Below are positions 30,864 through 39,126 of a stretch of DNA of 64,000 nucleotides, in pieces (position 1 is the stretch's first letter; every line of letters starts with the position of its first letter). The stretch comes from Flavobacteriales bacterium. GTDB lineage: Bacteria; Bacteroidota; Bacteroidia; Flavobacteriales_F; PHOS-HE28. The stretch is taken from NCBI GenBank assembly GCA_024103275.1, contig JAGFIV010000037.1, forward strand, positions 1-64,000, in the 5' to 3' direction. The notes under the pieces were generated by a model. That model was not told where the DNA came from. It saw only the letters and a program-made list of their open reading frames with translations, and made no database searches. The position numbers and the translations under genes are program-made.

Positions 30864-31574
30864 ATGCAGATCATCGATACCAGGACAGGCAAGCGCGTCG
30901 GACAGGAGGAACGCGCCTTCAAGCGCAAGCTGAAGGAGGAGGACCCGATCGTGCGCAACGTGGAAAAGAACACCGGGGAGGCCGAGCTATCGCCCATGGA
31001 CCCGCCGGGCGCCTATGAGGCCAACGTGCCCGAGGCGGAAGAGGTGGTGGTGAGCCATCCCTTGCTGAAGCGCTACATGGCGGAGCATGGGAACGTGAAG
31101 CGCGTGCTCGACAACTTCGAGAAGGCCATGGTGGACTACCGCGAGGCCAACTTCTCGCTGAACGACGAGATCAACGACGGCCTGCGCACGTTCTTCCGGT
31201 TCTTCGAGGACGAGCTCCTGGACCACAACTGGCGCGAGGAGCACCAACTCTTCCCCTTGCTGCAAAAGCGGCTGGTGGAAAGCGGTGAGCGCAGCAACAG
31301 CACCGACGGTCATCCCACCACGGCCATCGACCTGATGGAGGATGACCATGTGAAGTTCATCCAGCTTGGCGCGCTGGCCTTCAACTTGCTCGGCCTTGCG
31401 GCCCACCTGCCCGACGAACGCTCGCGCAACTTTACCTTCCAAGTGGCCTTCAACAATGCGCGGGAGCTCATCGAACTGATCCGCCTGCACATCTACCGGG
31501 AGGACCATGTGCTCTTCCCCATGGCGCAAAAGCTGATCACCACGGAAGAGATGGATGCGATGCTGAAAACCTGA
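30864..31574 (+). CDS. Hemerythrin-like (HHE) di-iron protein
   Basis: The 236-residue cytoplasmic protein has hemerythrin HHE histidine motifs: H in YMAEHGNVKRVLDNFE, DHNWREEHQLFPLL, MEDDHVKF and YREDHVLFPMA. Such proteins bind O2 or NO, or repair nitrosatively damaged iron-sulfur centres (RIC/YtfE group). Placement right after narI and before moaA suggests NO or oxygen handling during nitrate respiration; that is inference. The first 60 residues are charged and unlike the domain. 30 bp after narI, so the same operon. Confidence 0.75.
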   Translation: MQIIDTRTGKRVGQEERAFKRKLKEEDPIVRNVEKNTGEAELSPMDPPGAYEANVPEAEEVVVSHPLLKRYMAEHGNVKRVLDNFEKAMVDYREANFSLNDEINDGLRTFFRFFEDELLDHNWREEHQLFPLLQKRLVESGERSNSTDGHPTTAIDLMEDDHVKFIQLGALAFNLLGLAAHLPDERSRNFTFQVAFNNARELIELIRLHIYREDHVLFPMAQKLITTEEMDAMLKT

Positions 31575-31582
31575 CAACAACC

Positions 31583-32593
31583 ATGGCGAGGGCGGCGCAC
31601 ACGGAGCTCATCGACCGGTTCGGCCGCAGGCATGACTACCTGCGGATCTCGCTCACCGAGCGCTGCAACCTGCGCTGCACATACTGCATGCCGGGGGAAG
31701 GCATCGTGCTGCGCCCGCGCTCGCACTTCATGCGCACGCACGAGGTGCAGGCCTTGGCGGCAACCTTCGTGGAACTGGGCGTGCGGAAGATCCGCCTCAC
31801 CGGCGGCGAGCCCTTGGTGCGCCGGGATGCGGCGGAGGTCATCCGGGGCCTGGGCCGGCTACCTGTGGAACTGGCCATCACCACCAACGGGGTGCTGCTG
31901 GACCGCTTCCTCGACACCTTCGAGGAGGCCGGGTTGCGGGCGGTGAACATCAGCCTCGATTCCCTGCGCGCCGACCGCATGGCGGCGATCTCCCGCCGCA
32001 ACCACTTCCAGCGCACCATGGACAACATCGGGTTGGCGCGGCGGCGGGGATTCCAGGTGAAGGTGAACATGGTGGTGATGCGCGGGGTGAACGATGATGA
32101 GGTGACCGACTTCATCGAGTGGACAAGGGAGGAGCCGCTGCACGTGCGCTTCATCGAGTTCATGCCCTTCAACGGCAACCGGTGGGAGTGGGGCAGGGGC
32201 GTTTCCGCCGGGGAGATCCTGGCACGGGCCACGGAACACTTCGGCGCGGAGGGCTTCCGGCGTGCCGATGACCGGCCCCACGACACCGCACGCCATTACC
32301 GGTTGGCGGGAGGGGCGGGCACCTTTGCCGTGATCAGCTCGGTGACCGAACCCTTCTGCGGCACATGCAACCGCATCCGGCTCACGGCGGACGGCAAGCT
32401 GAAGAATTGCCTCTTCGGCCGGCACGAGACGGACCTGCTCACGCCGCTTCGGGCGGGGGAGGACATCCGCCCGCTGATCACCGGGGCCGTGTTGCGGAAA
32501 GAGGCCATGCGCGGCGGCATGGACACCCCCGGCAAGCTGGCCGATGGCACCCTGCACGCCGCCAACCGCAGCATGGTCGCCATTGGCGGCTAA
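31583..32593 (+). CDS. moaA: GTP 3',8-cyclase (molybdenum cofactor synthesis)
   Basis: This radical SAM enzyme starts molybdopterin synthesis, which NarG needs. The 336-residue protein has the radical SAM triad Cys28-x3-Cys32-x2-Cys35 (CNLRCTYC), GGEPLVRRD, and the second cluster ligands Cys259, Cys262 and Cys276 (FCGTCNRIRLT ... NCLFG). It ends in GG, the C-terminal tail essential for MoaA function. Only 8 bp separate it from the hemerythrin gene. No other moa or moe gene is in the window. Confidence 0.95.
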   Translation: MARAAHTELIDRFGRRHDYLRISLTERCNLRCTYCMPGEGIVLRPRSHFMRTHEVQALAATFVELGVRKIRLTGGEPLVRRDAAEVIRGLGRLPVELAITTNGVLLDRFLDTFEEAGLRAVNISLDSLRADRMAAISRRNHFQRTMDNIGLARRRGFQVKVNMVVMRGVNDDEVTDFIEWTREEPLHVRFIEFMPFNGNRWEWGRGVSAGEILARATEHFGAEGFRRADDRPHDTARHYRLAGGAGTFAVISSVTEPFCGTCNRIRLTADGKLKNCLFGRHETDLLTPLRAGEDIRPLITGAVLRKEAMRGGMDTPGKLADGTLHAANRSMVAIGG

Positions 32594-32597
32594 GACC

Positions 32598-32605
32598 CAC
32601 CTTTG
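32598..32605 (+). promoter_or_regulatory. -7-like element CACCTTTG before the Crp/Fnr gene
   Basis: It differs from TAnnTTTG at one base and lies just after the moaA stop, so the regulator could have its own promoter in addition to read-through from the nar operon. Confidence 0.35.
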
Positions 32606-32626
32606 CACCCTTAAAACCCGACCGTC

Positions 32627-33313
32627 GTGGCATCGCTGGGCAACCTCCTTGACCTCTTCACAAAGTACTGCACCCCGGAGTGGCAGGCGCTGGCGCGCAC
32701 CCATACCACCACCTTGGCATTCAAGGCGGGCGAGACGATCTTCAAGGAAGGCCAGCGGTGCGAGAACATGTACATGATCGACAAGGGCCGCGTGAAGGTG
32801 TTCACCAACTACACGGCTGACGTGGAGGTGATCTTGCGCCTGGCGCAGGACGGGTTCGCCCTGGGCCATCGCGGCCTGCGCCGGGAGCGTACCTACCCGG
32901 TGACGGCCGTGGCACTCGTGCCCACCACCGTCAACATCCTGCCCATCGGCGTGTTCGAGGACATGCTGCGGGCCAATGCCCTGTTCTGCTACCACTTCAT
33001 GCTCTTCCTGGCGGATGAAATGGGCCGTTCGGAACAGTTGCGGAAGAACCTGCTGAACATGCCGGTGAAAAGCCGGGTGGCGCTGGCACTGCGCATCAAC
33101 GCCGAGGTCTTCGGCTTCGACCGCGACGACGGTACGCTGCTCGCCCACACCATCACCCGCCGCGAGATGTCGGCCTTGGCCAACAGCACCTACGAATCCG
33201 TGATCCGCACCCTGGGTGAATTCCAGCACGCAGGCATCATCGCCCTGGAAGGCAAGAAGGTGCGCATCCTGGACATGGACGGGTTGTGCAAGTTGGCCGA
33301 TTGCCAGCTTTGA
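32627..33313 (+). CDS. Crp/Fnr-family transcriptional regulator
   Basis: The 228-residue protein has an N-terminal cyclic-nucleotide-binding-type barrel (KAGETIFKEGQRCENMYMIDKGRVKVF), a long dimer helix and a C-terminal winged HTH (ITRREMSALANSTYESVIRTLGEFQHAGII). It lacks the N-terminal cysteine cluster of true FNR, so it is not an obvious [4Fe-4S] sensor; haem/NO sensing as in DNR is possible. It is the natural candidate to bind the TGAT-N4-RTCA sites at narK, narC and the nos cytochrome. GTG is the start used. Confidence 0.85.
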   Translation: MASLGNLLDLFTKYCTPEWQALARTHTTTLAFKAGETIFKEGQRCENMYMIDKGRVKVFTNYTADVEVILRLAQDGFALGHRGLRRERTYPVTAVALVPTTVNILPIGVFEDMLRANALFCYHFMLFLADEMGRSEQLRKNLLNMPVKSRVALALRINAEVFGFDRDDGTLLAHTITRREMSALANSTYESVIRTLGEFQHAGIIALEGKKVRILDMDGLCKLADCQL

Positions 33314-33411
33314 TCCCGGAGGGGCGGCGGCCATTCGTGTTCATGGCCTCCTTCTTGGCCGCGGGATAAACCGCCCTACCTTGTGCGCCGCAGATCCCTT
33401 CCCCACCGCCC

Positions 33412-34206
33412 ATGATCCAGCAGGAAATCCTTTGCGCCACGGACCTAACCCCGGCCAGCGACGTGGCCTTGCGCTATGCCGTGCTGATCGGCAAGGGCCT
33501 GGGCGCCCCGGTCACGCACCTGCATATCCTGCCAAAGAAGGAGCGGTCGGAAGAGGCACGATCGGCCGTGGAGGCGGCGATGCGGCAGCAACGTGACCGA
33601 TGCGGGGCCGGCGGGATCGAAGGCTCACGGCTGGTGGAAGGCGAGGTGATCCAGGGAATCGGGGAGGAGACCGCCAAGTACAGCGGTTTCCTGGTGGCAG
33701 GCACGCACGGGCCCAAGGGCCTGCGCCAATCCCTGCTGGGGGCGGACATGCTGAAACTGGTGCGCCGCTCGGCCCTCCCGGCCATTGTGGTCCAGGAAGG
33801 ATATGAGGTTGCGCCTCCGGCATCCATCGTCCTGCCCGTGGCGGCGCATCCGGACATCCATCGTTTGATGGATGCTGTTTGCGCGTTGGCCAAGACCTTC
33901 GGCGCGGAGGTGCATCTCTATCAGCTGGCACGGCCCAACGAAGAGCCGTCGGCGGAGTTGAAGGCCAACAAGGAACGGGTGATCGACCGCCTTCAAAAGG
34001 AAGGGATCAAATGGGTGCATCCGGTGGAATCCAGCGGTGTCTTCAGCATGGGCTTTGCTGAACCGACCATCCGGTATTCGCAGAAGGTGGGCGCGGGCCT
34101 CATCGCCGTCATGTCCCAGGCATCCGATGAATACCGCTACATGGCCGATGCCGAGAAGGAGCGGCTGCTCACCAACTTCGCCAGGATCCCGGTCCTGTAT
34201 GCCTAA
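33412..34206 (+). CDS. Universal stress protein (UspA family)
   Basis: The 264-residue cytoplasmic protein begins ILCATDLTPASDVALRYAVLIGK, the UspA beta-alpha-beta start, and has GTHGPKGLRQSLLGADMLKLVRRSALPAIVV, close to the ATP-binding G-x2-G-x9-G-S/T pattern. A second, more divergent Usp half (IVLPVAAHPDIHRLMDAVCALAKTFG ... IPVLYA) follows, so it is a tandem two-domain form. Exact role unknown; such genes often follow anaerobic respiration loci. Confidence 0.8.
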   Translation: MIQQEILCATDLTPASDVALRYAVLIGKGLGAPVTHLHILPKKERSEEARSAVEAAMRQQRDRCGAGGIEGSRLVEGEVIQGIGEETAKYSGFLVAGTHGPKGLRQSLLGADMLKLVRRSALPAIVVQEGYEVAPPASIVLPVAAHPDIHRLMDAVCALAKTFGAEVHLYQLARPNEEPSAELKANKERVIDRLQKEGIKWVHPVESSGVFSMGFAEPTIRYSQKVGAGLIAVMSQASDEYRYMADAEKERLLTNFARIPVLYA

Positions 34207-34245
34207 GGGACCCGGCTGTAGGAAGGATGCCAGAAGGGGGCCTTG

Positions 34246-34310
34246 CCCGCCACCGCCCTAGCCACGCGCCCGCCGTCCATGGCCGCGCTGACAATGCCGC
34301 CCGCGTAGCC
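34246..34310 (-). pseudogene. Copied 3' tail of the FAD-oxidoreductase gene
   Basis: These 65 bases match 36782-36846, the last ~21 codons of the intact oxidoreductase gene, in the same orientation with 2 mismatches. In translation it reads AGYAGGIVSAAMDGG then RVARAVAG, but continues past the normal stop. Upstream similarity fades (ENAGY against EGAGY). It is a remnant, not a gene, and forms a direct repeat around the 34443-36632 gene. Confidence 0.8.
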
Positions 34311-34442
34311 GGCATTTTCCCGCAAGTGTGCCGCATGGGCAGCACGAGCCAGGGAGTGACTTGTGGCCTGAAGGCTCCCAATCCTTGCAGGCAATGAAGG
34401 CTGATCGCCAACCTGCGATTGATGAACTCCTCCTTCTCGCCG

Positions 34443-36632
34443 CTACTCCTTGATCCACCGCAGTACCACGGGGGAGGTTTCTCCGGTAAGGCGGATGATA
34501 TATGCGCCGGGTTTCAATTCGGACGTAACCACCGGGGTGGATGTGGATGTGATGGGAAAACGCTTTACCACTCGACCGGTCATGTCCATGAACCAGGCTT
34601 CCATGGATTTCCCGCCTATGCCGGGGCCGGTCAGCACCAACGCATCGTGCCCGGGGTTCGGATGGATACCCCACGTTCCTGTGATCGGAGGCCCGTCGAT
34701 CCCATCTAAGATCACGCTCGAACAACCCACCGCGATGTGGTACATGTTGTTCGCGGGGTCTAAAGGATTGGCAAGAAGTGGCAGGTAATACGTTCCTTGG
34801 AGAAGCCAGTATTCATCGTTCGCATTACCGTTGGAACAAGGGAAATAGAGGGACGGCATGCCAAACAGGAGCGAGTCCGCGCCGCACTCCGTGGCAAGGA
34901 ATCCCATGGATCCAGGCCAGGCCGTATCCTGACCGCAATAGGAGACCGTGAACGTGTAACAGTATTCCGGAATTTCCACGGCATACCAGGCCACCGCGCT
35001 GTCCTGCCATGCGGTACCGGCAAGGTGGTCGCCGTTGGGGGTAATGCCGGCCAAGCTTCCTTGAAGTTCCACATAACCGTCGATGGGAACCGGGACCATC
35101 GGGGCATCCAGGCATGCATCCGTTGCCGCTCCCACATTCTTGTATGAAAGCGTGTATGCCTCACCCTGCCATCCATCCCCATGGATCCGCAGGTAAACAG
35201 CCCCGGTGTATACCGCCATGAACGTCCAGGTCCTTGCCCCGGAGTTGAGGCTGTAGGTGGGGATGTCCATGATGTTGCATGCCGAATCATAGGCCTCCAT
35301 CATCGGCGCAAGGTCATCCCACCAGTTGCAATCGGTGCATTCCAGTTGGAAGGCGTAGGTCATCCCTGCGGCCACATTGACCTTGTACACCCGGCAGCCA
35401 TATTCGAGGAAGCTGGAATCCGACGATTGCCATTGAAGCGTTGGGGTGATCTCCAGGTCGTGGTCCGGGCAGGTGGGACAAGTGCCATGCCGCCGACGGG
35501 CCAACGTGTAGTTGCCCCCGGCGCCGTCAATGCCGGATACCCGCAGGAACAAGGGCCATTCACCGGCTGAGGTGAATTCCAGCGTGGACGAGCCGTCGCC
35601 GCACTGGTCGGTGCCAGTGAGCAGCACGTTGCACGAATCATTGAGCAGTTCCAGTTGTGCATTGTGGTCACAGGATGCCCCATCGCCGCAGCCGATCTTG
35701 TAGGAGTATACATAGCCTTCCTCCTGGACAAGTCGGTACACTTGGCATCCGCCAGGTAGATAACTGCCGGCAACCGTGGCCCAGTACCAGCCCGCGCTGA
35801 GGTTGGCATCGTGGTTCGTGCAACTGCCGCATGCGCTTCCATTGCCCCCTGAGCGGCGGTAGGCCATGGAGAAGTTTCCCGCTTCACCGGAGGCTCCCGC
35901 CACCCGCACGAAGATGGTGCCGGCCTCCGTGGCGGTCCAGGTGATGGAGGATCGCCCGGCTTCGCAAGCATTGTCGTTTGATGCCAACTCGTTGCAATAG
36001 ACATTCGAGATGCTGATCCGGGTATCGTGGTCGGCGGTGGCCCCGTCTCCGCATCCCGTCTTGAAATCATAGGTCAGGCCGTTGGCCACGGAAACCTTGT
36101 ACACCTTGCATCCGTCGATCCCGTAGCTCCCATCAACAGTTTGCCAATAGCTGCCGGGGGCCAGGGCTTCATCGAAGGATGGACATTCGTTGCAGTTGCC
36201 GGCCATGCCCCCGATAGAACGATAGGCGAGGGTGAAACTGCCTCCTTCCCCGTTCGCACCGCGAACACGGATCCGCGAGGGACCTTCCCACACCACGAAG
36301 TTGATGTCCAATTCGGTGCCACCTGGAGCGCAACTGCCACTGTCGGCCATCACAAGCAGGCAGGGGGGTGGTGTGCGGTATTCCAGCACGGTGTTATGGT
36401 CCGCCCATGCGCCGTCGCCGCAGCCGGTCTTGAACACATAGGTGATGGAATTGCTTTGCAGCAGGGGGAGTTCATAGGTTACGGAACCACCGGGCGGATA
36501 GCTGCCCGAGATCCATTGCCACGAATCCAAGGCATCCGGAATGGTAATGGCGTCAACAGTGCACGTATCCTGGGCCAGCGTGGCGAAGGAGGTTGCAAAA
36601 AGCACGAAGGCCAAGGCGGACAATTTTTCCAT
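34443..36632 (-). CDS. T9SS-secreted protein with four ~120-residue Cys/Gly repeats
   Basis: The 729-residue secreted protein has a signal peptide (LSALAFVLFATSFATLAQ), four related modules spaced by about 120 residues, and a T9SS sorting domain (NPGHDALVLTG ... PGAYIIRLTG ... LRWIKE). Each module has a Gly-Cys-Gly-Asp-Gly core (KTGCGDGATADHDT in the second), an aromatic W-x-S start and an IRVRGANGEGG / FVRVAGASGEAG strand, resembling pre-peptidase C-terminal type beta sandwiches. No enzymatic motif is seen. The gene looks less GC-rich than its surroundings and is flanked by direct repeats of the adjacent gene's 3' end. Confidence 0.8.
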   Translation of the reverse strand: MEKLSALAFVLFATSFATLAQDTCTVDAITIPDALDSWQWISGSYPPGGSVTYELPLLQSNSITYVFKTGCGDGAWADHNTVLEYRTPPPCLLVMADSGSCAPGGTELDINFVVWEGPSRIRVRGANGEGGSFTLAYRSIGGMAGNCNECPSFDEALAPGSYWQTVDGSYGIDGCKVYKVSVANGLTYDFKTGCGDGATADHDTRISISNVYCNELASNDNACEAGRSSITWTATEAGTIFVRVAGASGEAGNFSMAYRRSGGNGSACGSCTNHDANLSAGWYWATVAGSYLPGGCQVYRLVQEEGYVYSYKIGCGDGASCDHNAQLELLNDSCNVLLTGTDQCGDGSSTLEFTSAGEWPLFLRVSGIDGAGGNYTLARRRHGTCPTCPDHDLEITPTLQWQSSDSSFLEYGCRVYKVNVAAGMTYAFQLECTDCNWWDDLAPMMEAYDSACNIMDIPTYSLNSGARTWTFMAVYTGAVYLRIHGDGWQGEAYTLSYKNVGAATDACLDAPMVPVPIDGYVELQGSLAGITPNGDHLAGTAWQDSAVAWYAVEIPEYCYTFTVSYCGQDTAWPGSMGFLATECGADSLLFGMPSLYFPCSNGNANDEYWLLQGTYYLPLLANPLDPANNMYHIAVGCSSVILDGIDGPPITGTWGIHPNPGHDALVLTGPGIGGKSMEAWFMDMTGRVVKRFPITSTSTPVVTSELKPGAYIIRLTGETSPVVLRWIKE

Positions 36633-36777
36633 GGAACTCGTGCTTTTCGATTTCTTCCAGGAAATCCGTTACAAGGTAATCGATCCGGCAATCCTTAAGA
36701 CCGGGTTGGAATGAGGTGCCGGATGGAAGACAGGGACAGCGGGCAATATGCTGCCTGGCAGGGGCGATGTGTGCTCA

Positions 36778-38310
36778 TCAACCCGCCACCGCCCTTGCCA
36801 CGCGCCCGCCGTCCATGGCCGCGCTGACGATGCCGCCCGCGTAGCCCGCGCCCTCGGCGCAGGGGTAGAGGCCGCGCACCTGCGGGTGTTGCAACGTGTG
36901 CGGGTCGCGCGGGATGCGCACGGGCGAGCTGGTGCGGCTTTCCACGGCCACCAGCACGGCCTCGTTGGTGCGGTAGCCGCGCATCTTCTCGCCGAAGGCC
37001 TTCAGGCCGCCGCGCAGGCGCCCGGCTACTTCCGGCGGCAGCACCTCGTCCAGTAGGGCAGGCACGATGCCCGGCGGATAGCTGCATGCGGGCAGGTCGG
37101 CGCTGGCCTTGCGGCGGATGAAATCCTCCAGGCGTTGCGCGGGTGCCGATTGGCGTTCTCCACCAGCGCGCCAGGCGGTTCGCTCCGCACGTTGCTGCCA
37201 GCGCAGTGCGCTCAGCGGGTCGTCCGCTTGGCGCGGGTCCACCGCCACCACGATGCCGCTGTTGGCGAACGGGTTGTTGCGTTTGCTCGGGCTCCAGCCG
37301 TTGGTCACCACCTCGCCGGGCGCGGTGGCGCACGGGGCGATGATGCCGCCGGGGCACATGCAGAAGCTGTACACGCCGCAGCCGTCCACCTGCTGCACCA
37401 CGCTGTAGCTGGCGGGCGGCAAGGCCGGGTGGCGCACCGCGCTGTGGTAGCGGATGCGGTCGATCACCGCCTGCGGATGCTCGATGCGCACGCCCAGCGC
37501 GAAGGGTTTGGCCTCGATCAGGATGCCCCGGCGGTGCAGCAGCTCGAAGATGTCGCGTGCCGAGTGGCCGGTGGCCAGGATCACGCGGTCGGCCAGCACC
37601 TCCTCGCCTTGCGCGGTGCGCACCCCGTGGATGGCGCCGTCGGCGATGATGAGGTCGGTGACGCGCGTGCTGAAGCGCACCTCGCCGCCCGCCGCGATGA
37701 TGGCCTCGCGCATGGCGGTGATGATGTGCGGCAGCTTGTTGGTGCCGATGTGCGGGTGCGCCTCGATCAGGATGTCCGGCGAGGCCCCGAAGGCCACGAA
37801 GGTCTCCAGGATGCCCTCCACGTCGCCGCGCTTGTGGCTGCGGGTGTAGAGCTTGCCGTCGCTGTAGGTGCCCGCGCCGCCCTCGCCGAAGCCGTAGTTG
37901 CTGTCGGGATCCACGATGTGCAGGCGGTTCACGGCGGCCAGGTCGCGGCGGCGGGCGCGCACGTCCTTGCCGCGCTCCAAGATGATGGGCCGCAGCCCGT
38001 GGCGGATGCACTCCAGCGCGGCGAACAGCCCGGCCGGCCCGCAGCCCACGATGATCACGGCTTTGCCCTTGCGCACGTCGGGCAGTTCGGGCGGCGTTTG
38101 GCGGGGCTCCGGGAATGCCTGCTCCGTGGAAAGTTCCACGCGCAGTCGCACCAAGGGCTGCTTGCTCCGCGCATCGATGCTGCGCTTCACCACGCGGCAG
38201 CCCTGCACGTGCGCCGGGTCCATGCCGGCCGCTTCCGCCGCGGCCTCACGGACCAGCACGGGGTCCGCCGCCTCGGTCGGACGTAGGGCGATGTCGATGG
38301 TGAGATGCAT
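36778..38310 (-). CDS. FAD-dependent NAD(P)/FAD oxidoreductase
   Basis: The 510-residue flavoprotein has a small N-terminal domain (residues 1-80), a dinucleotide-binding motif IIVGCGPAGLFAALE, a second nucleotide region (DRVILATGHSARDIFELL) and a C-terminal FAD loop (GAGYAGGIVSAAMDGGRVA). It belongs to the widespread uncharacterised FAD-dependent dehydrogenase group that resembles HI0933/GG-reductase proteins; substrate unknown. The last 65 coding bases, excluding the stop, are repeated at 34246-34310. Confidence 0.8.
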   Translation of the reverse strand: MHLTIDIALRPTEAADPVLVREAAAEAAGMDPAHVQGCRVVKRSIDARSKQPLVRLRVELSTEQAFPEPRQTPPELPDVRKGKAVIIVGCGPAGLFAALECIRHGLRPIILERGKDVRARRRDLAAVNRLHIVDPDSNYGFGEGGAGTYSDGKLYTRSHKRGDVEGILETFVAFGASPDILIEAHPHIGTNKLPHIITAMREAIIAAGGEVRFSTRVTDLIIADGAIHGVRTAQGEEVLADRVILATGHSARDIFELLHRRGILIEAKPFALGVRIEHPQAVIDRIRYHSAVRHPALPPASYSVVQQVDGCGVYSFCMCPGGIIAPCATAPGEVVTNGWSPSKRNNPFANSGIVVAVDPRQADDPLSALRWQQRAERTAWRAGGERQSAPAQRLEDFIRRKASADLPACSYPPGIVPALLDEVLPPEVAGRLRGGLKAFGEKMRGYRTNEAVLVAVESRTSSPVRIPRDPHTLQHPQVRGLYPCAEGAGYAGGIVSAAMDGGRVARAVAG

Positions 38311-38319
38311 GGGGAGGCA

Positions 38320-38395
38320 AGAGGTAGTTGCAGTAGGCAGTGGCAGTGGTCAGTTGCAGTTGGCAGTTCTCGGTTCTCGGTAATCAGTTATCAGT
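38320..38395. repeat. Degenerate CAGT-rich short repeats
   Basis: A string of imperfect 6-7 bp units (GCAGTAG, GCAGTGG, GTCAGTT, GGCAGTT, then TCTCGGT twice and ATCAGTT / ATCAGTC) fills the space upstream of the oxidoreductase gene. The rest of the gap to 38546 shows only a small CCGAC/GTCGG hairpin at 38508-38521 and no gene. Confidence 0.6.
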
Positions 38396-38546
38396 CACAG
38401 CATTCAGCTTGTGGCCTAAGGATTATGGTGCCTCACAACCCACAACCAATCAGCCTGAAACACAGTTAGTCGTTAGAAGTGCTGGTCCGAAGTCCTTCGA
38501 TCACCCACCGACATTCGTCGGGGCATCAATCACTCTTTACCGTTCA

Positions 38547-38720
38547 TCAACCTGCGTTCATTCGTAAGGGCCAAAGAACAAAAAGTACACAGGTGAAACG
38601 GACAAAACCGTTGACCCGGCCATCACCAACCGCCTCCATCACCATCGCGCTTTCCGAGCTCATGGGCCGGTCGGCCAGCCAAACGTTCAAGGGAACGTTT
38701 GCATCGATCAGGATGCGCAT
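38547..38720 (-). pseudogene. Truncated PIN-domain toxin (VapC-like)
   Basis: The reading frame starts MRILIDANVPLNVWL and continues ESAMVMEAVGDGRVNGF, a typical PIN toxin N terminus with the first catalytic Asp (residue 6) and the helix-2 Glu region, then turns into unrelated sequence and stops after 57 codons; normal length is about 130-140. The catalytic Asp residues of the C-terminal half are missing. Its ATG overlaps the antitoxin stop (TGATG), the usual toxin-antitoxin coupling. Inactive toxin inferred. Confidence 0.7.
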
Positions 38721-39016
38721 CAGCTGGCGTGCTTGCGAAGGAGGTAGCCCAGCAGGTCGTCCCGATCAAAATCCGCTTTGCTGAACTTCCCTTTCAGTAC
38801 CCCGCGATTGGCCTTCACCCATGCCTTGCCCTTGCCGGGCCCCACATCCAGCATGGGCTCTTCGGGCATCGCGGCGATCAGGTCATCAAGCACCGCACCC
38901 ATGCTTCGTTGTTGCAACTCGCTGGCACGGCGCAGCCGCTTTTTGCTTGCCACGCTGATCGAGGTGCTGAGCCGGCTCTGTCGGACAGGCTTTCGCTTGG
39001 TGACCTTTGCCTTCAT
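38720..39016 (-). CDS. Antitoxin-like protein paired with the truncated PIN toxin
   Basis: The 98-residue basic protein has a helix-rich N-terminal half (TSISVASKKRLRRASELQQRSMGAVLDDLIAAM) suggestive of a ribbon-helix-helix DNA-binding antitoxin and a C-terminal toxin-binding tail (LKGKFSKADFDRDDLLGYLLRKH), much like DUF6364-type antitoxins. The start at 39016 was preferred over GTG at 39022 because a TATCTTCG -7 element ends 6 bp upstream of it. It is intact although its toxin is not. Confidence 0.65.
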   Translation of the reverse strand: MKAKVTKRKPVRQSRLSTSISVASKKRLRRASELQQRSMGAVLDDLIAAMPEEPMLDVGPGKGKAWVKANRGVLKGKFSKADFDRDDLLGYLLRKHAS

Positions 39017-39021
39017 GATCA

Positions 39022-39029
39022 CGAAGATA
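39022..39029 (-). promoter_or_regulatory. -7 element TATCTTCG of the antitoxin gene
   Basis: Its last G is 6 bp from the ATG at 39016, implying a leaderless toxin-antitoxin transcript. Confidence 0.5.
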
Positions 39030-39055
39030 CTTGGGTGGAGGCAACCCCGTGGCAG

Positions 39056-39102
39056 CCGCTACCCCTCAAACGTGAAGGTGAGCACCCAGGTCTTGGTGCG
39101 CA
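39056..39102 (-). repeat. Copied 3' tail of the PorT-like gene (direct repeat with 41790-41836)
   Basis: 47 bases identical to 41790-41836 except one, in the same orientation. They cover the last ~14 codons, the stop and 3 bp beyond of the PorT-like gene (tail TKTWVLTFTFEG then stop). No gene uses this copy. Together the two copies bracket the 39127-41758 gene pair. Confidence 0.85.
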
Positions 39103-39126
39103 GACTTCAGGCAGGAACGATAGTCT

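Noticed and set aside
34203-34394. A 63-codon frame containing AGYAGGIVSAAMDGG
   Set aside because: It is the duplicated tail of the FAD-oxidoreductase gene with unrelated flanks, not an independent gene.
36742-36761. Short inverted repeats next to the first duplicated segment, considered as a counterpart of the 41768-41786 palindrome
   Set aside because: Arms are only 4-5 bp and the sequence does not resemble the other palindrome.
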